In this document: positions 23,378-30,169 of the stretch, one piece after another
How positions within the stretch are numbered: position 1 is the first letter of the stretch
Layout: each line of letters starts with the position of its first letter
Notes under the pieces: generated by a model
Database searches by the model: none
What the model was told of the DNA's origin: nothing
The model's input: the letters and a program-made list of their open reading frames with translations, nothing else
Made by a program: the position numbers and the translations under genes
Assembly: GCA_031281115.1 (NCBI GenBank)
Contig: JAITFV010000080.1
Span: forward strand, 1-31,282
Length of the DNA stretch: 31,282 nucleotides
DNA from: Oscillospiraceae bacterium
GTDB taxonomy: Bacteria > Bacillota > Clostridia > Oscillospirales > Ruminococcaceae
Direction: 5' to 3'

Positions 23378-24394
23378 TTATATTTTTACCGCCTCAAATT
23401 GTTTTCTTATTTCGTAAAACACATCGGCTATTGCCGGGTCAAACTGCGTTCCGGCGCCTTCCATTATGATTTTAATTGCTTCTTCAGACGAGAACGCTTT
23501 TTTATACGGACGCTCGGAAACAAGCGCGTCATACACATCGGCAAACGCCATAACCCGCCCGTGAATCGGGATGTTCTCTCCCGCTAATCTGTAGGGATAA
23601 CCTTTGCCGTCCCAGCGTTCATGATGACTGCCCGCAAATAACCTGGCATCAAGCAGAAATTCCACATCGTCCGTCCGGGAGATGATTTGGTCAATAGCGC
23701 CCTCTCCTTCCGTGGTGTGGGTCTTCATGATTGCAAATTCTTCGTCTGTCAGTTTCCCGGGTTTGTTCAGAATAATATCTGATATGGCGATTTTCCCGAC
23801 ATCATGCAAGCGCGCTGACGAAACAAATGAATCCAAATCCAATTGTTTGATTTCATCAGCGTATATGCCGCTTTTCGCCATCGCTTCCACTAATATTCTT
23901 ACGTATGCTGCCGTGCGGTCTACGTGCCCACCTGTTCCCTCGTCACGACCTTCCACCATATCCGCGAAACCGAAAATGATAGCGTTTTGCAGATTCTGAA
24001 GCTTCGATGTCCGTTCGCGGATAATACTGTCAATATCTAAATGAGTCTTAATGCGGTTTATAAGTACAGGGGTAGAGAAAGGTTTTATTACAAAATCAAC
24101 TACACCGAGCTGAAATCCGCGAACTTCCACCGTATTATCGGTCATACTGGTAAGAAATATTACGGGTATATCTGCCTGCGAATTATTTTCTTTTAAACGC
24201 TTTAACGCCTCAAATCCGTCCATTTCCGGCATTTCAATGTCAAGCAGTATTAAATCCGGCTTTATTTTTTCTAACAGCTTGAACATTTTCGCAGCCGACG
24301 GCAAGGTCATTACCCGATAATGCTCTTTTAAAGCTTCGTTTGCCATGGCTAAGTTTGTATCTATGTCATCGACAACGAAAATTGTTTTCTGCAT
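23378..24394 (-). CDS. Response regulator with HD-GYP domain (probable c-di-GMP phosphodiesterase)
   Basis: The 338-residue protein joins a receiver domain (D9, D10, phospho-acceptor D52, K104) to an HD-GYP domain. HD-GYP hallmarks are intact: H157, ARLHDVGK (H197, D198, K201), H226, GSHHERWDGKGYP (H257, H258) and AFADVYDAL (D286). Such proteins hydrolyse c-di-GMP to pGpG or GMP, here presumably under control of phosphorylation. It is the only clear output domain among the signalling genes of this window. I chose ATG 24394 (MQKTIFVVDD), with AGAGGTG 6 nt upstream, over ATG 24412, which would place that ribosome site inside the gene. It is the first gene of the operon with kinase and ChvE-like protein, expressed from the promoter at 24602-24630. 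Confidence 0.93.
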   Translation of the reverse strand: MQKTIFVVDDIDTNLAMANEALKEHYRVMTLPSAAKMFKLLEKIKPDLILLDIEMPEMDGFEALKRLKENNSQADIPVIFLTSMTDNTVEVRGFQLGVVDFVIKPFSTPVLINRIKTHLDIDSIIRERTSKLQNLQNAIIFGFADMVEGRDEGTGGHVDRTAAYVRILVEAMAKSGIYADEIKQLDLDSFVSSARLHDVGKIAISDIILNKPGKLTDEEFAIMKTHTTEGEGAIDQIISRTDDVEFLLDARLFAGSHHERWDGKGYPYRLAGENIPIHGRVMAFADVYDALVSERPYKKAFSSEEAIKIIMEGAGTQFDPAIADVFYEIRKQFEAVKI

Positions 24395-24565
24395 TTTTAC
24401 ACCTCTATGCAACTTCCATCAAATCATTCCGCGCATGGAAATTAGTTTTGCAATCTTCTCTAAAGTTTAACATAAAACGAAAACAAAAACGCAAAAGTCC
24501 CGAATATGTCACCTTGCCGTTATTTTTATTTGCCGCTTTCCATGAAATGGCGAAAAAAAGTCCAT

Positions 24566-24579
24566 AAAGGTGTACCTTT
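24566..24579. promoter_or_regulatory. Palindrome AAAGGTGTACCTTT in the HD-GYP leader
   Basis: Six-base arms AAAGGT/ACCTTT around GT, about 16-30 nt downstream of the predicted minus-strand start. The core recurs in the palindrome at 24685-24714. It could be an operator; the binding protein is unknown. Confidence 0.45.
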
Positions 24580-24601
24580 ACGAACATGTAATATTATCGT
24601 C

Positions 24602-24630
24602 ATTTTACCATATTTTTCCTGTTTTGTCAA
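24602..24630 (-). promoter_or_regulatory. Promoter of the HD-GYP/kinase/sugar-binding operon
   Basis: Read on the minus strand, TTGACA (24630-24625), 17 bp, TAAAAT (24607-24602). The leader to ATG 24394 would be about 200 nt. Confidence 0.8.
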
Positions 24631-24684
24631 GGTATGTTTTATAGCTTTTGCTTAAAATATATTGATTAATTCTTTAAGTTTGAC

Positions 24685-24714
24685 CTTTCCGTAAAGGTAC
24701 ACCTTTACGGAAAG
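24685..24714. promoter_or_regulatory. Perfect 14-bp-arm palindrome just before the LRR ribosome site
   Basis: Arms CTTTCCGTAAAGGT and complement flank a 2-bp centre. It ends 2-3 nt before AGGAG of the LRR gene, so it would form an RNA hairpin against the ribosome site or serve as an operator. It shares GTAAAGGT/ACCTTTAC with 24566-24579. Confidence 0.55.
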
Positions 24715-24727
24715 ACAGGAGAAAAAC

Positions 24728-27247
24728 ATGAAAAAGCGCATAATATCTATGTTTATCGCGGTCGCGGTAATAATTACAACAATGCCGACAATTACGCTGA
24801 CGGCGGGGGCGGCGGTTTCGGGCATTGGTTGGCATTTTTCAAACGGAACGCTGACGATTTCCACCGATGAGGGAACGACAGCTTGGCGAACAGGAAGAGG
24901 GTTTGCGACTTTCCAGATTACAGATGTAACGACTGTAGTGATTGAAAATAGCGTTGAAACTATAGGCAATTGGGCGTTTTATGGTTGCACAAGCCTTGTA
25001 TTTGTAACAATCGGGAACGGCGCTGAAGCTATAGGCGGCGAGTCTGCGTTTATAGGTTGCACAAGCCTTGAATCAATTGATGTTGACATAAACAATCCTA
25101 ATTTTTCGAGTATAGACGGAGTTTTATTCAACAAAGAGCAAACCGCATTAATTCAATATCCCGCCGGCAATACAAGAACGAGTTACACAATCCCCGACAG
25201 CGTTAGGAGCATAGGAAATAGTGCATTTTCGTTGTGCACAAGTCTTGAATCAATTGTAATCCCCGACAGTGTTACAAGCATAGAAACCGCTGCGTTTTAT
25301 GGTTGCACAAGTCTTGAATCAATTGTAATCCCCAACAGCGTTAGGAGCATAGGTGACAATGCGTTTTATGGTTGCACAAGCCTTGTATCTGTAACAATCG
25401 GGAACAGCGTTGAAACTATAGAAAGCGGTGCGTTTCGAAATTGCACAAGCCTTAAATCTGTAATAATCGGGAACAGCGTTACGAGCATAGGGAGCCTTGC
25501 GTTTACAGGTTGCACAAGCCTTGAATCAATTGTAATACCTGACAACGTTACGAGAATAGGAAATTCTGCGTTTCAGGGTTGCACAAGCCTTGTGTCTGTA
25601 ACAATCGGGAACGGCGTTACGAGCATAAGAAATTATATGTTTCTGGATTGCACAAGCCTTGAATCTGTAACAATCGGGAACGGCGTTACGAGCATAGATT
25701 TGAATGCGTTTCGCAATACTGCATTGCTTGATAATCAATCGGACGGAGTAGTTTATATAGGAAATATAGCGTGTACATGGAAAGGAACAATGCCTGAAGA
25801 AACATCAATAACATTAAAAGAGGGTACAAGGATAATAGCAGATGATGCATTTAGAAGCAGCATAAATCTTATATCAATCACAATCCCAGATAGCGTTGAA
25901 ACTATAGGAAATTATGCGTTTTATGGCTGCACAAGCCTTGAATCAATTGTAATCCCAGATAGCGTTACGAGCATAGGATACAGTGCGTTTTCAAATTGCA
26001 CAAGCCTTGAATCAATTGTAATCCCCGACAGCGTTACGAGCATAAGAGATTGGGCGTTTGCAGGTTGCACAAGCCTTGAATCTGTAACAATCGGAAACAG
26101 CGTTGAAACTATAGGCGGTTGGGCGTTTCGCGGCTGCACAAGCCTTGAATCAATTGTAATCCCCGACAGCGTTGAAACTATAGGCATGTTTGCGTTTTCT
26201 GATTGCACAAGCCTTGAATCAATTGTAATCCCCGACAGTGTTACGAGCATAGGACACTTTGCGTTTATTGATTGCACAAGCCTTGAATCTGTAACAATCG
26301 GGAACGGCGTTACGAGCATAGGAAATTATGCGTTTGACGGTTGCACAAGCCTTGAAACGGTTTCTTTCAGAGGGGAAACTCCTCCGGAATTCGGCTTTAG
26401 TGTTTTTTGGGACACACCGGTATTAACAACGATTTTCGTGCCTTTAGGTGCGGCGGCGGCGTATCAAGCTGTTCCGCAGTTACGTTTTTATGAAATTATT
26501 GAAATAGATATGAGTTGCACCGATTGTAATAAACACCCCTGCGAGTGCGAAAAAGCTCACGATTGCGCCGCCCTCGGTCATAAATTCGGCGCGTGGAACA
26601 TTACGGTAACTGCGACAACATCAAGAACGGGTTCACGCGAGCGGATTTGCGAAGTTTGTGAACATAAAGAAACTGAAACAATCGCGAGATTAACAGGCGG
26701 CGGTGGCGGCGGCGGTGGCGGCGGTTCGTCCACTCCGACAGATACACCGACAACCCCAACCGTAGCCGTAACAACAGGAACGGCTACATGGACGGTTACG
26801 AGTATTCCGCGCACTGCCTTAACCGCTCTCGGTCTTAGCGCGGATATTCCTGTTAATCAAATTAGAATCCCGACAGGCGCGACAGGAAATACAAGTGTAA
26901 GCGTGGGCGCGGATTACATAGGGCAAAATGCGGTTTTAGTGCAACTCAATGCAGAAACAAACGAACTTGAATTTGTTTCCGCTTCCACGGTTGGCGCAAA
27001 CGGCAACGCGAGTATAAATATTAGGGAAACTGGGGATTTCTTAGTGCTGACGTTCAAGACTGGCGATATTACAGGAACAGGCGAGGTTGACACGGGCGAT
27101 GCGCTCGCGGTGTTGCGTGACGTTGCGGGGATTGCAAAGCTGAACAGCATACAAAGTTTCGTTGCGAACGGCGGCAAAGGCGATATAGGCACAAATAACG
27201 CACTGGATATTCTTAGGCTCGTGGCGGGGATTGTTGACAGGATTTAA
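24728..27247 (+). CDS. Secreted BspA-like leucine-rich-repeat protein with C-terminal dockerin-like domain
   Basis: The 839-residue protein has a signal peptide (basic start KKR, hydrophobic core, AGAA cleavage region near residue 29). Some 16-17 BspA/Treponema-type leucine-rich repeats of 23 residues follow (pattern AFxGCTSLESIVIPDSVTSIG), interrupted once near residue 330-380. Then come a Cys-rich CTDCNKHPCECE segment, an HKFGAWN-type module, a ten-glycine linker with Thr/Pro, a beta-rich domain, and two dockerin-like calcium-loop segments (GDITGTGEVDTGDALAVLR; GDIGTNNALDILRLVAG). BspA-like repeats mediate surface adhesion; a dockerin would bind a cohesin on a scaffold, none of which is in this window. 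AGGAG lies 6 nt before ATG. No sortase motif is visible. The repeat DNA is nearly identical from unit to unit. Confidence 0.9.
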   Translation: MKKRIISMFIAVAVIITTMPTITLTAGAAVSGIGWHFSNGTLTISTDEGTTAWRTGRGFATFQITDVTTVVIENSVETIGNWAFYGCTSLVFVTIGNGAEAIGGESAFIGCTSLESIDVDINNPNFSSIDGVLFNKEQTALIQYPAGNTRTSYTIPDSVRSIGNSAFSLCTSLESIVIPDSVTSIETAAFYGCTSLESIVIPNSVRSIGDNAFYGCTSLVSVTIGNSVETIESGAFRNCTSLKSVIIGNSVTSIGSLAFTGCTSLESIVIPDNVTRIGNSAFQGCTSLVSVTIGNGVTSIRNYMFLDCTSLESVTIGNGVTSIDLNAFRNTALLDNQSDGVVYIGNIACTWKGTMPEETSITLKEGTRIIADDAFRSSINLISITIPDSVETIGNYAFYGCTSLESIVIPDSVTSIGYSAFSNCTSLESIVIPDSVTSIRDWAFAGCTSLESVTIGNSVETIGGWAFRGCTSLESIVIPDSVETIGMFAFSDCTSLESIVIPDSVTSIGHFAFIDCTSLESVTIGNGVTSIGNYAFDGCTSLETVSFRGETPPEFGFSVFWDTPVLTTIFVPLGAAAAYQAVPQLRFYEIIEIDMSCTDCNKHPCECEKAHDCAALGHKFGAWNITVTATTSRTGSRERICEVCEHKETETIARLTGGGGGGGGGGSSTPTDTPTTPTVAVTTGTATWTVTSIPRTALTALGLSADIPVNQIRIPTGATGNTSVSVGADYIGQNAVLVQLNAETNELEFVSASTVGANGNASINIRETGDFLVLTFKTGDITGTGEVDTGDALAVLRDVAGIAKLNSIQSFVANGGKGDIGTNNALDILRLVAGIVDRI
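24985..26360 (+). repeat. Tandem 69-bp coding repeats of the LRR gene
   Basis: Units carry GGTTGCACAAGCCTTGAATC, followed by one of two strand cassettes (IPDS or IGNS/IGNG) and one of three ends (VTSI, VETI, VRSI). The cassettes are mixed in no fixed order. The 69-bp period equals 23 codons, so unit gain or loss keeps the frame. Confidence 0.9.
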
Positions 27248-27321
27248 TTTTCTGCTCCGTTTGTGAACATTTTTCATTTGAAAATTAATATTCAGCAGAA
27301 TTCTGTAAAATAAGAGCAAAA

Positions 27322-27354
27322 AGGATAAGCCCTGTATTAATCAGGGCTTATCCT
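27322..27354 (-). terminator. Intrinsic terminator of the tRNA-Phe transcript
   Basis: 13-bp stem AGGATAAGCCCTG and complement with a 7-nt loop. On the minus strand the right arm runs into TTTTT, which fits transcripts coming from the tRNA gene at 27382. It may also stop the LRR mRNA, though the T-run on that side is poor. Confidence 0.85.
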
Positions 27355-27381
27355 GTGCTTGTATAAAAAATATGTTTTCAC

Positions 27382-27454
27382 TGCCTCCGGCCGGAATTGA
27401 ACCAGCGACACGTGGATTTTCAGTCCACTGCTCTACCGACTGAGCTACAGAGGC
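27382..27454 (-). tRNA. tRNA-Phe (GAA)
   Basis: 73 nt with acceptor stem GCCTCTG/CGGAGGC (one G-T pair), D arm GCTC/GAGC, anticodon stem GTGGA/TCCAC with loop CTGAAAA (anticodon GAA), T arm GCTGG-TTCAATT-CCGGC and discriminator A. The 3' CCA is not encoded. It has its own promoter and terminator. Confidence 0.97.
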
Positions 27455-27566
27455 GCATTAAATCTCAATAGTGCAACGCGAATATAATCAATAATTGCCG
27501 TTGGAAACAGAGATTTTTAGCTTCCGGACACGGTTAGTTCTCTTTATTTAACACGCTGACCTATAT

Positions 27567-27595
27567 ATTATACACGTTTTCGGGGAACTTGTCAA
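27567..27595 (-). promoter_or_regulatory. tRNA-Phe promoter
   Basis: Full consensus on the minus strand: TTGACA (27595-27590), 17 bp, TATAAT (27572-27567). The leader before the tRNA is about 105 nt, and I see no other gene in it. Confidence 0.88.
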
Positions 27596-27603
27596 GGTTT
27601 TTT

Positions 27604-27640
27604 AAAAAAACCCCGCAAACGTGCTTGTTTACAGGGTTTT
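27604..27640 (-). terminator. Intrinsic terminator of the tRNA-Ser transcript
   Basis: On the minus strand AAAACCCTGTAAAC pairs with GTTTGCGGGGTTTT (14 pairs, two G-U) and is followed by seven T in all. It lies directly before the tRNA-Phe promoter, so the two tRNA genes are separate units. Confidence 0.85.
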
Positions 27641-27647
27641 GCATGGA

Positions 27648-27734
27648 CGGGAAAGGAGGGAATTGAACCCTCGCGCCGTTTTACCGACCTACCCCCTTAG
27701 CAGGGGGGCCCCTTCACCGCTTGGGTACTTTCCC
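27648..27734 (-). tRNA. tRNA-Ser (GCT)
   Basis: 87-nt class II tRNA with acceptor GGGAAAG/CTTTCCC, discriminator G, anticodon stem CCCCC/GGGGG with loop CTGCTAA (anticodon GCT), long variable arm with a GTCGGTAAAACGGC hairpin, and T arm GAGGG-TTCAATT-CCCTC. CCA is not encoded. Confidence 0.96.
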
Positions 27735-27750
27735 GCGAGGCGCAAATTTT

Positions 27751-27779
27751 ATTTTATCACAAAAAAAAACTCTTGTCAA
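27751..27779 (-). promoter_or_regulatory. tRNA-Ser promoter
   Basis: On the minus strand TTGACA (27779-27774), 17-bp spacer with a run of nine T, TAAAAT (27756-27751). The start is about 10 nt before the tRNA. Confidence 0.85.
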
Positions 27780-27831
27780 GCGTTTTGTTATCACTTTTAC
27801 CTAAATATTTTACGTAAAATCTCAAAAACAC

Positions 27832-27860
27832 TTGACAACAGTAAAAATATACTTTAAAAT
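27832..27860 (+). promoter_or_regulatory. rny promoter
   Basis: TTGACA (27832-27837), 17 bp, TAAAAT (27855-27860). Start near 27867, which leaves a leader of about 128 nt before RNase Y. Confidence 0.83.
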
Positions 27861-27884
27861 AAAAAGTGATATGCTTGTATAAGT

Positions 27885-27921
27885 TGCCTAATTGTGCAAT
27901 TGTACAGTTAGGCAGTTTTTT
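27885..27921 (+). terminator. Intrinsic terminator inside the rny leader (attenuator or small-RNA end)
   Basis: A 30-nt palindrome TGCCTAATTGTGCAA / TTGTACAGTTAGGCA (two G-U pairs) is followed by G and six T. It lies about 20 nt after the predicted start and 74 nt before the RNase Y ATG, so most transcripts could end as a leader RNA of about 55 nt. Confidence 0.8.
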
Positions 27922-27994
27922 AATATAAAGCAAATCAATTTTTTTAATCCCGTAATCAAAAACGGGTTAAATATAGTATAGGAGGACACTGCCA

Positions 27995-29596
27995 ATGAAT
28001 GAATGGCAGATAATCGCTCTGTGGTGTATAGTCAGCTTTGTCGCAGGGGCCGCACTTTTCGGCTTGATTATGTTTAAAAAAGGCGAAAAACACCGCATGA
28101 AGTTCGCGGAAGCGCACATCGAATCCGCGGAAAAAGAAGCACTGAGAATTATCAACGAGGCAAATGAAAAATCTCAAGCAAAAAAGAAAAACGCCTTAAT
28201 TGAGGCAAAAGACGAAATTTACAAGTTCAAGGCTGAGGCGGAGAAAGACATAAGCCGCCAAAAACAAGAGTCCGAGAGGGACATAAAAGAACGCAGGTCA
28301 GAACTCAACCGCAACGAAAAAAGATTACAGCAGAAAGAAGAAAATCTTGAGAAAAAAAGCGACAAAATCGAAAAACTGGAGGAGTCATTAGTCCACAAGA
28401 ATAAACTTTTGGACGAAAAAGTTGAAGCCGCAGAGCGCGAAAAACAGCTTCAGCACGACAAATTAGTGCAATTATCGGAACTCACCCGCGAACAGGCGAG
28501 AGAACAACTGCTCGCGCTGCTCGACAGAGAACTTGACCACGAGAAGGCAGTCCGGATTTTAGCACATGAACAGCGAGTTAAAGACGAGTGTGACAATAAA
28601 GCCCGCGCATACATCTCCCTCGCTATATCGCGGCTTGCGTCAGAAACCGTGTCAGAACTTGCAGTTTCTGTGGTTCCGCTGCCCAGCGACGAAATGAAAG
28701 GCAGAATCATCGGGCGCGAAGGACGCAATATCCGTACTTTGGAACAGCTCACCGGCGTTGACTTAATCATCGACGACACGCCCGAAGCAATCACGCTTTC
28801 AAGCCATGACCGTGTAAGGCGGGAAATTGCGAGGATTTCGCTTGAGCGGCTTATTCAGGACGGCAGAATACATCCGACACGCATAGAAGAAATGGTTGAA
28901 AAAGCCAAGCACGACGTTGAAGTGAAAATCAAGCAGGAAGGCGAACGCGCCGTGCTTGACACCAACGTAAACGGTTTGAACCACGAGATTGTAAAGCTTC
29001 TCGGCAGGCTCTATTATCGTACTTCCTACAGCCAGAATGTGCTTGCGCACTCGGTTGAGGTCGCGCACCTTTCCGGCATACTTGCTTCCGAGCTGGGCGT
29101 AGACGCGAATTTAGCGCGCAGAGCGGGTTTACTGCATGACATAGGCAAGGCGCTGACGCAGGAAATCGACGGTTCGCACGTTCATATCGGCATCGAAGTC
29201 TGCAAAAAGTACAAGGAAAGCAGTGAAGTTCTGCATGCGATTGAAGCGCACCACGGCGATGTTGAAGCCAAGACTGTCATCGCTGCAATCGTGCAGGCCG
29301 CTGATGCCATCAGCGCAGCACGTCCGGGCGCAAGAAGTGAAAATTACGAAAATTACATCAAACGTTTGCAAAAGCTCGAAGAAATCTGCACAGCCTATAA
29401 CGGAGTTGAAAAATCTTTCGCGATACAAGCGGGGCGCGAGGTCAGGATTATGATTAAACCCGATAGCATGGGCGATGACGGTATGATAATTTTAGCGCGT
29501 GAAATTGCTAAGAAAATTGAGGACGATATGGAATATCCAGGGCAAATCAAGGTTCATCTCATAAGAGAGAGCCGCGCAATAGACTTCGCGAAGTAA
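27995..29596 (+). CDS. rny: Ribonuclease Y
   Basis: The 533-residue membrane-anchored endoribonuclease starts mRNA decay in Bacillota (B. subtilis protein: 520). It has an N-terminal membrane helix (about 5-27), a long charged coiled coil (30-195), a KH RNA-binding domain with [12 protein letters not shown] (236-247) and an HD domain with catalytic H381-D382 (LLHDIGKAL) and EAHHGD (417-422). TAGGAGG lies 11-12 nt before the ATG. The promoter at 27832 is separated from the gene by a terminator-like hairpin, so expression may be attenuated. A terminator follows at 29604. Confidence 0.97.
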   Translation: MNEWQIIALWCIVSFVAGAALFGLIMFKKGEKHRMKFAEAHIESAEKEALRIINEANEKSQAKKKNALIEAKDEIYKFKAEAEKDISRQKQESERDIKERRSELNRNEKRLQQKEENLEKKSDKIEKLEESLVHKNKLLDEKVEAAEREKQLQHDKLVQLSELTREQAREQLLALLDRELDHEKAVRILAHEQRVKDECDNKARAYISLAISRLASETVSELAVSVVPLPSDEMKGRIIGREGRNIRTLEQLTGVDLIIDDTPEAITLSSHDRVRREIARISLERLIQDGRIHPTRIEEMVEKAKHDVEVKIKQEGERAVLDTNVNGLNHEIVKLLGRLYYRTSYSQNVLAHSVEVAHLSGILASELGVDANLARRAGLLHDIGKALTQEIDGSHVHIGIEVCKKYKESSEVLHAIEAHHGDVEAKTVIAAIVQAADAISAARPGARSENYENYIKRLQKLEEICTAYNGVEKSFAIQAGREVRIMIKPDSMGDDGMIILAREIAKKIEDDMEYPGQIKVHLIRESRAIDFAK

Positions 29597-29603
29597 TAGA
29601 CAT

Positions 29604-29631
29604 AAGGGCTGTATTAAAATACAGCCCTTTT
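29604..29631 (+). terminator. rny terminator
   Basis: 12-bp stem AAGGGCTGTATT and complement with a 2-nt loop, ending in TTTT, 7 nt after the rny stop codon. Confidence 0.88.
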
Positions 29632-29674
29632 CAAAAAACTTTAAAAGATTGACACTCCTTTGCACATTTTATCG

Positions 29675-29703
29675 TTGAATACTGCCGATTGCTGTCGTAT
29701 AAT
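29675..29703 (+). promoter_or_regulatory. Promoter of the DUF1492-like gene and addB
   Basis: TTGAAT (29675-29680), 17 bp, TATAAT (29698-29703). It uses the same -35 variant and spacing as the promoter at 2705. The start is near 29710, 28 nt before ATG 29738. Confidence 0.75.
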
Positions 29704-29737
29704 TAAAATTATACTTATTCACGAAAGGATTTTAATT

Positions 29738-30169
29738 ATGACACTTAAAGAATACCTTTCTCAAGCCATAAAGCTTGACAGGGTCATCGACAGCGCGATT
29801 CTCCAAATTGATGAATGGAAAAAGTTCAGTCTAAAATCGAGGAGTTTCCTAAGCACCGGCAGCGCAAATTATGCAAACTCAAGCAGCGTTGAGCGAACAA
29901 TAATGAAAATCACCCGCACCGAGGAAAGGCTCAATAAAGACATCGACAGGTATATTGACCTGCACGATGAAATTCAAAGCTTGATTTTTACCCTTGAAAA
30001 TCACGAGGAACGTGCGCTTTTAGAACGACATTATCTGTTGGGGCAAACATGGGATAAGGTTGCGGAGGAATGTTTTGTGAGCCTGCGAACCGTGCATTAT
30101 ATTCATAACAGAGCTCTCAAAAAATTGGAGCCGTATTATATTGAAACAAAGGAACGCTTAGCATGTTAA
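29738..30169 (+). CDS. DUF1492-like / phage-type sigma-region-4-like protein
   Basis: The 143-residue protein begins MTLKEYLSQAIKLDRVID, the usual opening of DUF1492 proteins of phages and prophages in Bacillota. A coiled helical middle (50-90) and a C-terminal helix-turn-helix like sigma region 4 follow (TWDKVAEECFVSLRTVHYIHNRALKKL, 104-130). Such proteins often sit near phage packaging genes as late regulators. Here no other phage gene is present, and the gene overlaps addB by 7 nt. ATG 29738 has AAAGGA 8 nt upstream; the in-frame ATG at 29660 lies before the promoter and is rejected. The target promoter is unknown. Confidence 0.75.
   Translation: MTLKEYLSQAIKLDRVIDSAILQIDEWKKFSLKSRSFLSTGSANYANSSSVERTIMKITRTEERLNKDIDRYIDLHDEIQSLIFTLENHEERALLERHYLLGQTWDKVAEECFVSLRTVHYIHNRALKKLEPYYIETKERLAC

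Larger units (their letters stand above)
24395..24727. other. Divergent intergenic region with two related palindromes
   Basis: 333 bp between the HD-GYP operon and the LRR gene. It holds a strong minus-strand promoter (24602-24630), a short palindrome (24566-24579) and a long one (24685-24714). The stretch 24631-24684 is AT-rich; I could not find a convincing plus-strand promoter for the LRR gene in it. No small gene is visible. Confidence 0.7.

Noticed and set aside
24395..24412. Earlier ATG (MHRGVK) for the HD-GYP gene
   Set aside because: The good ribosome site AGAGGTG would then be inside the coding sequence; ATG 24394 is correctly spaced to it.
25921..26319. Repetitive minus-strand open frame
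   Set aside because: It is the complement of the LRR repeats; the repetition comes from the real gene.
24985..26360. Regularly spaced repeats that could be read as a CRISPR array
   Set aside because: The 69-bp period is fully coding, spacers are not unique, and units encode a known LRR pattern.
26980..27247. Evidence for a cellulosome
   Set aside because: A dockerin-like end alone, without cohesin, scaffoldin or glycoside hydrolase genes in the window, does not support this.
27621..27857. Open frame of 78 codons
   Set aside because: It overlaps tRNA-Ser and its promoter and has no coding signature.
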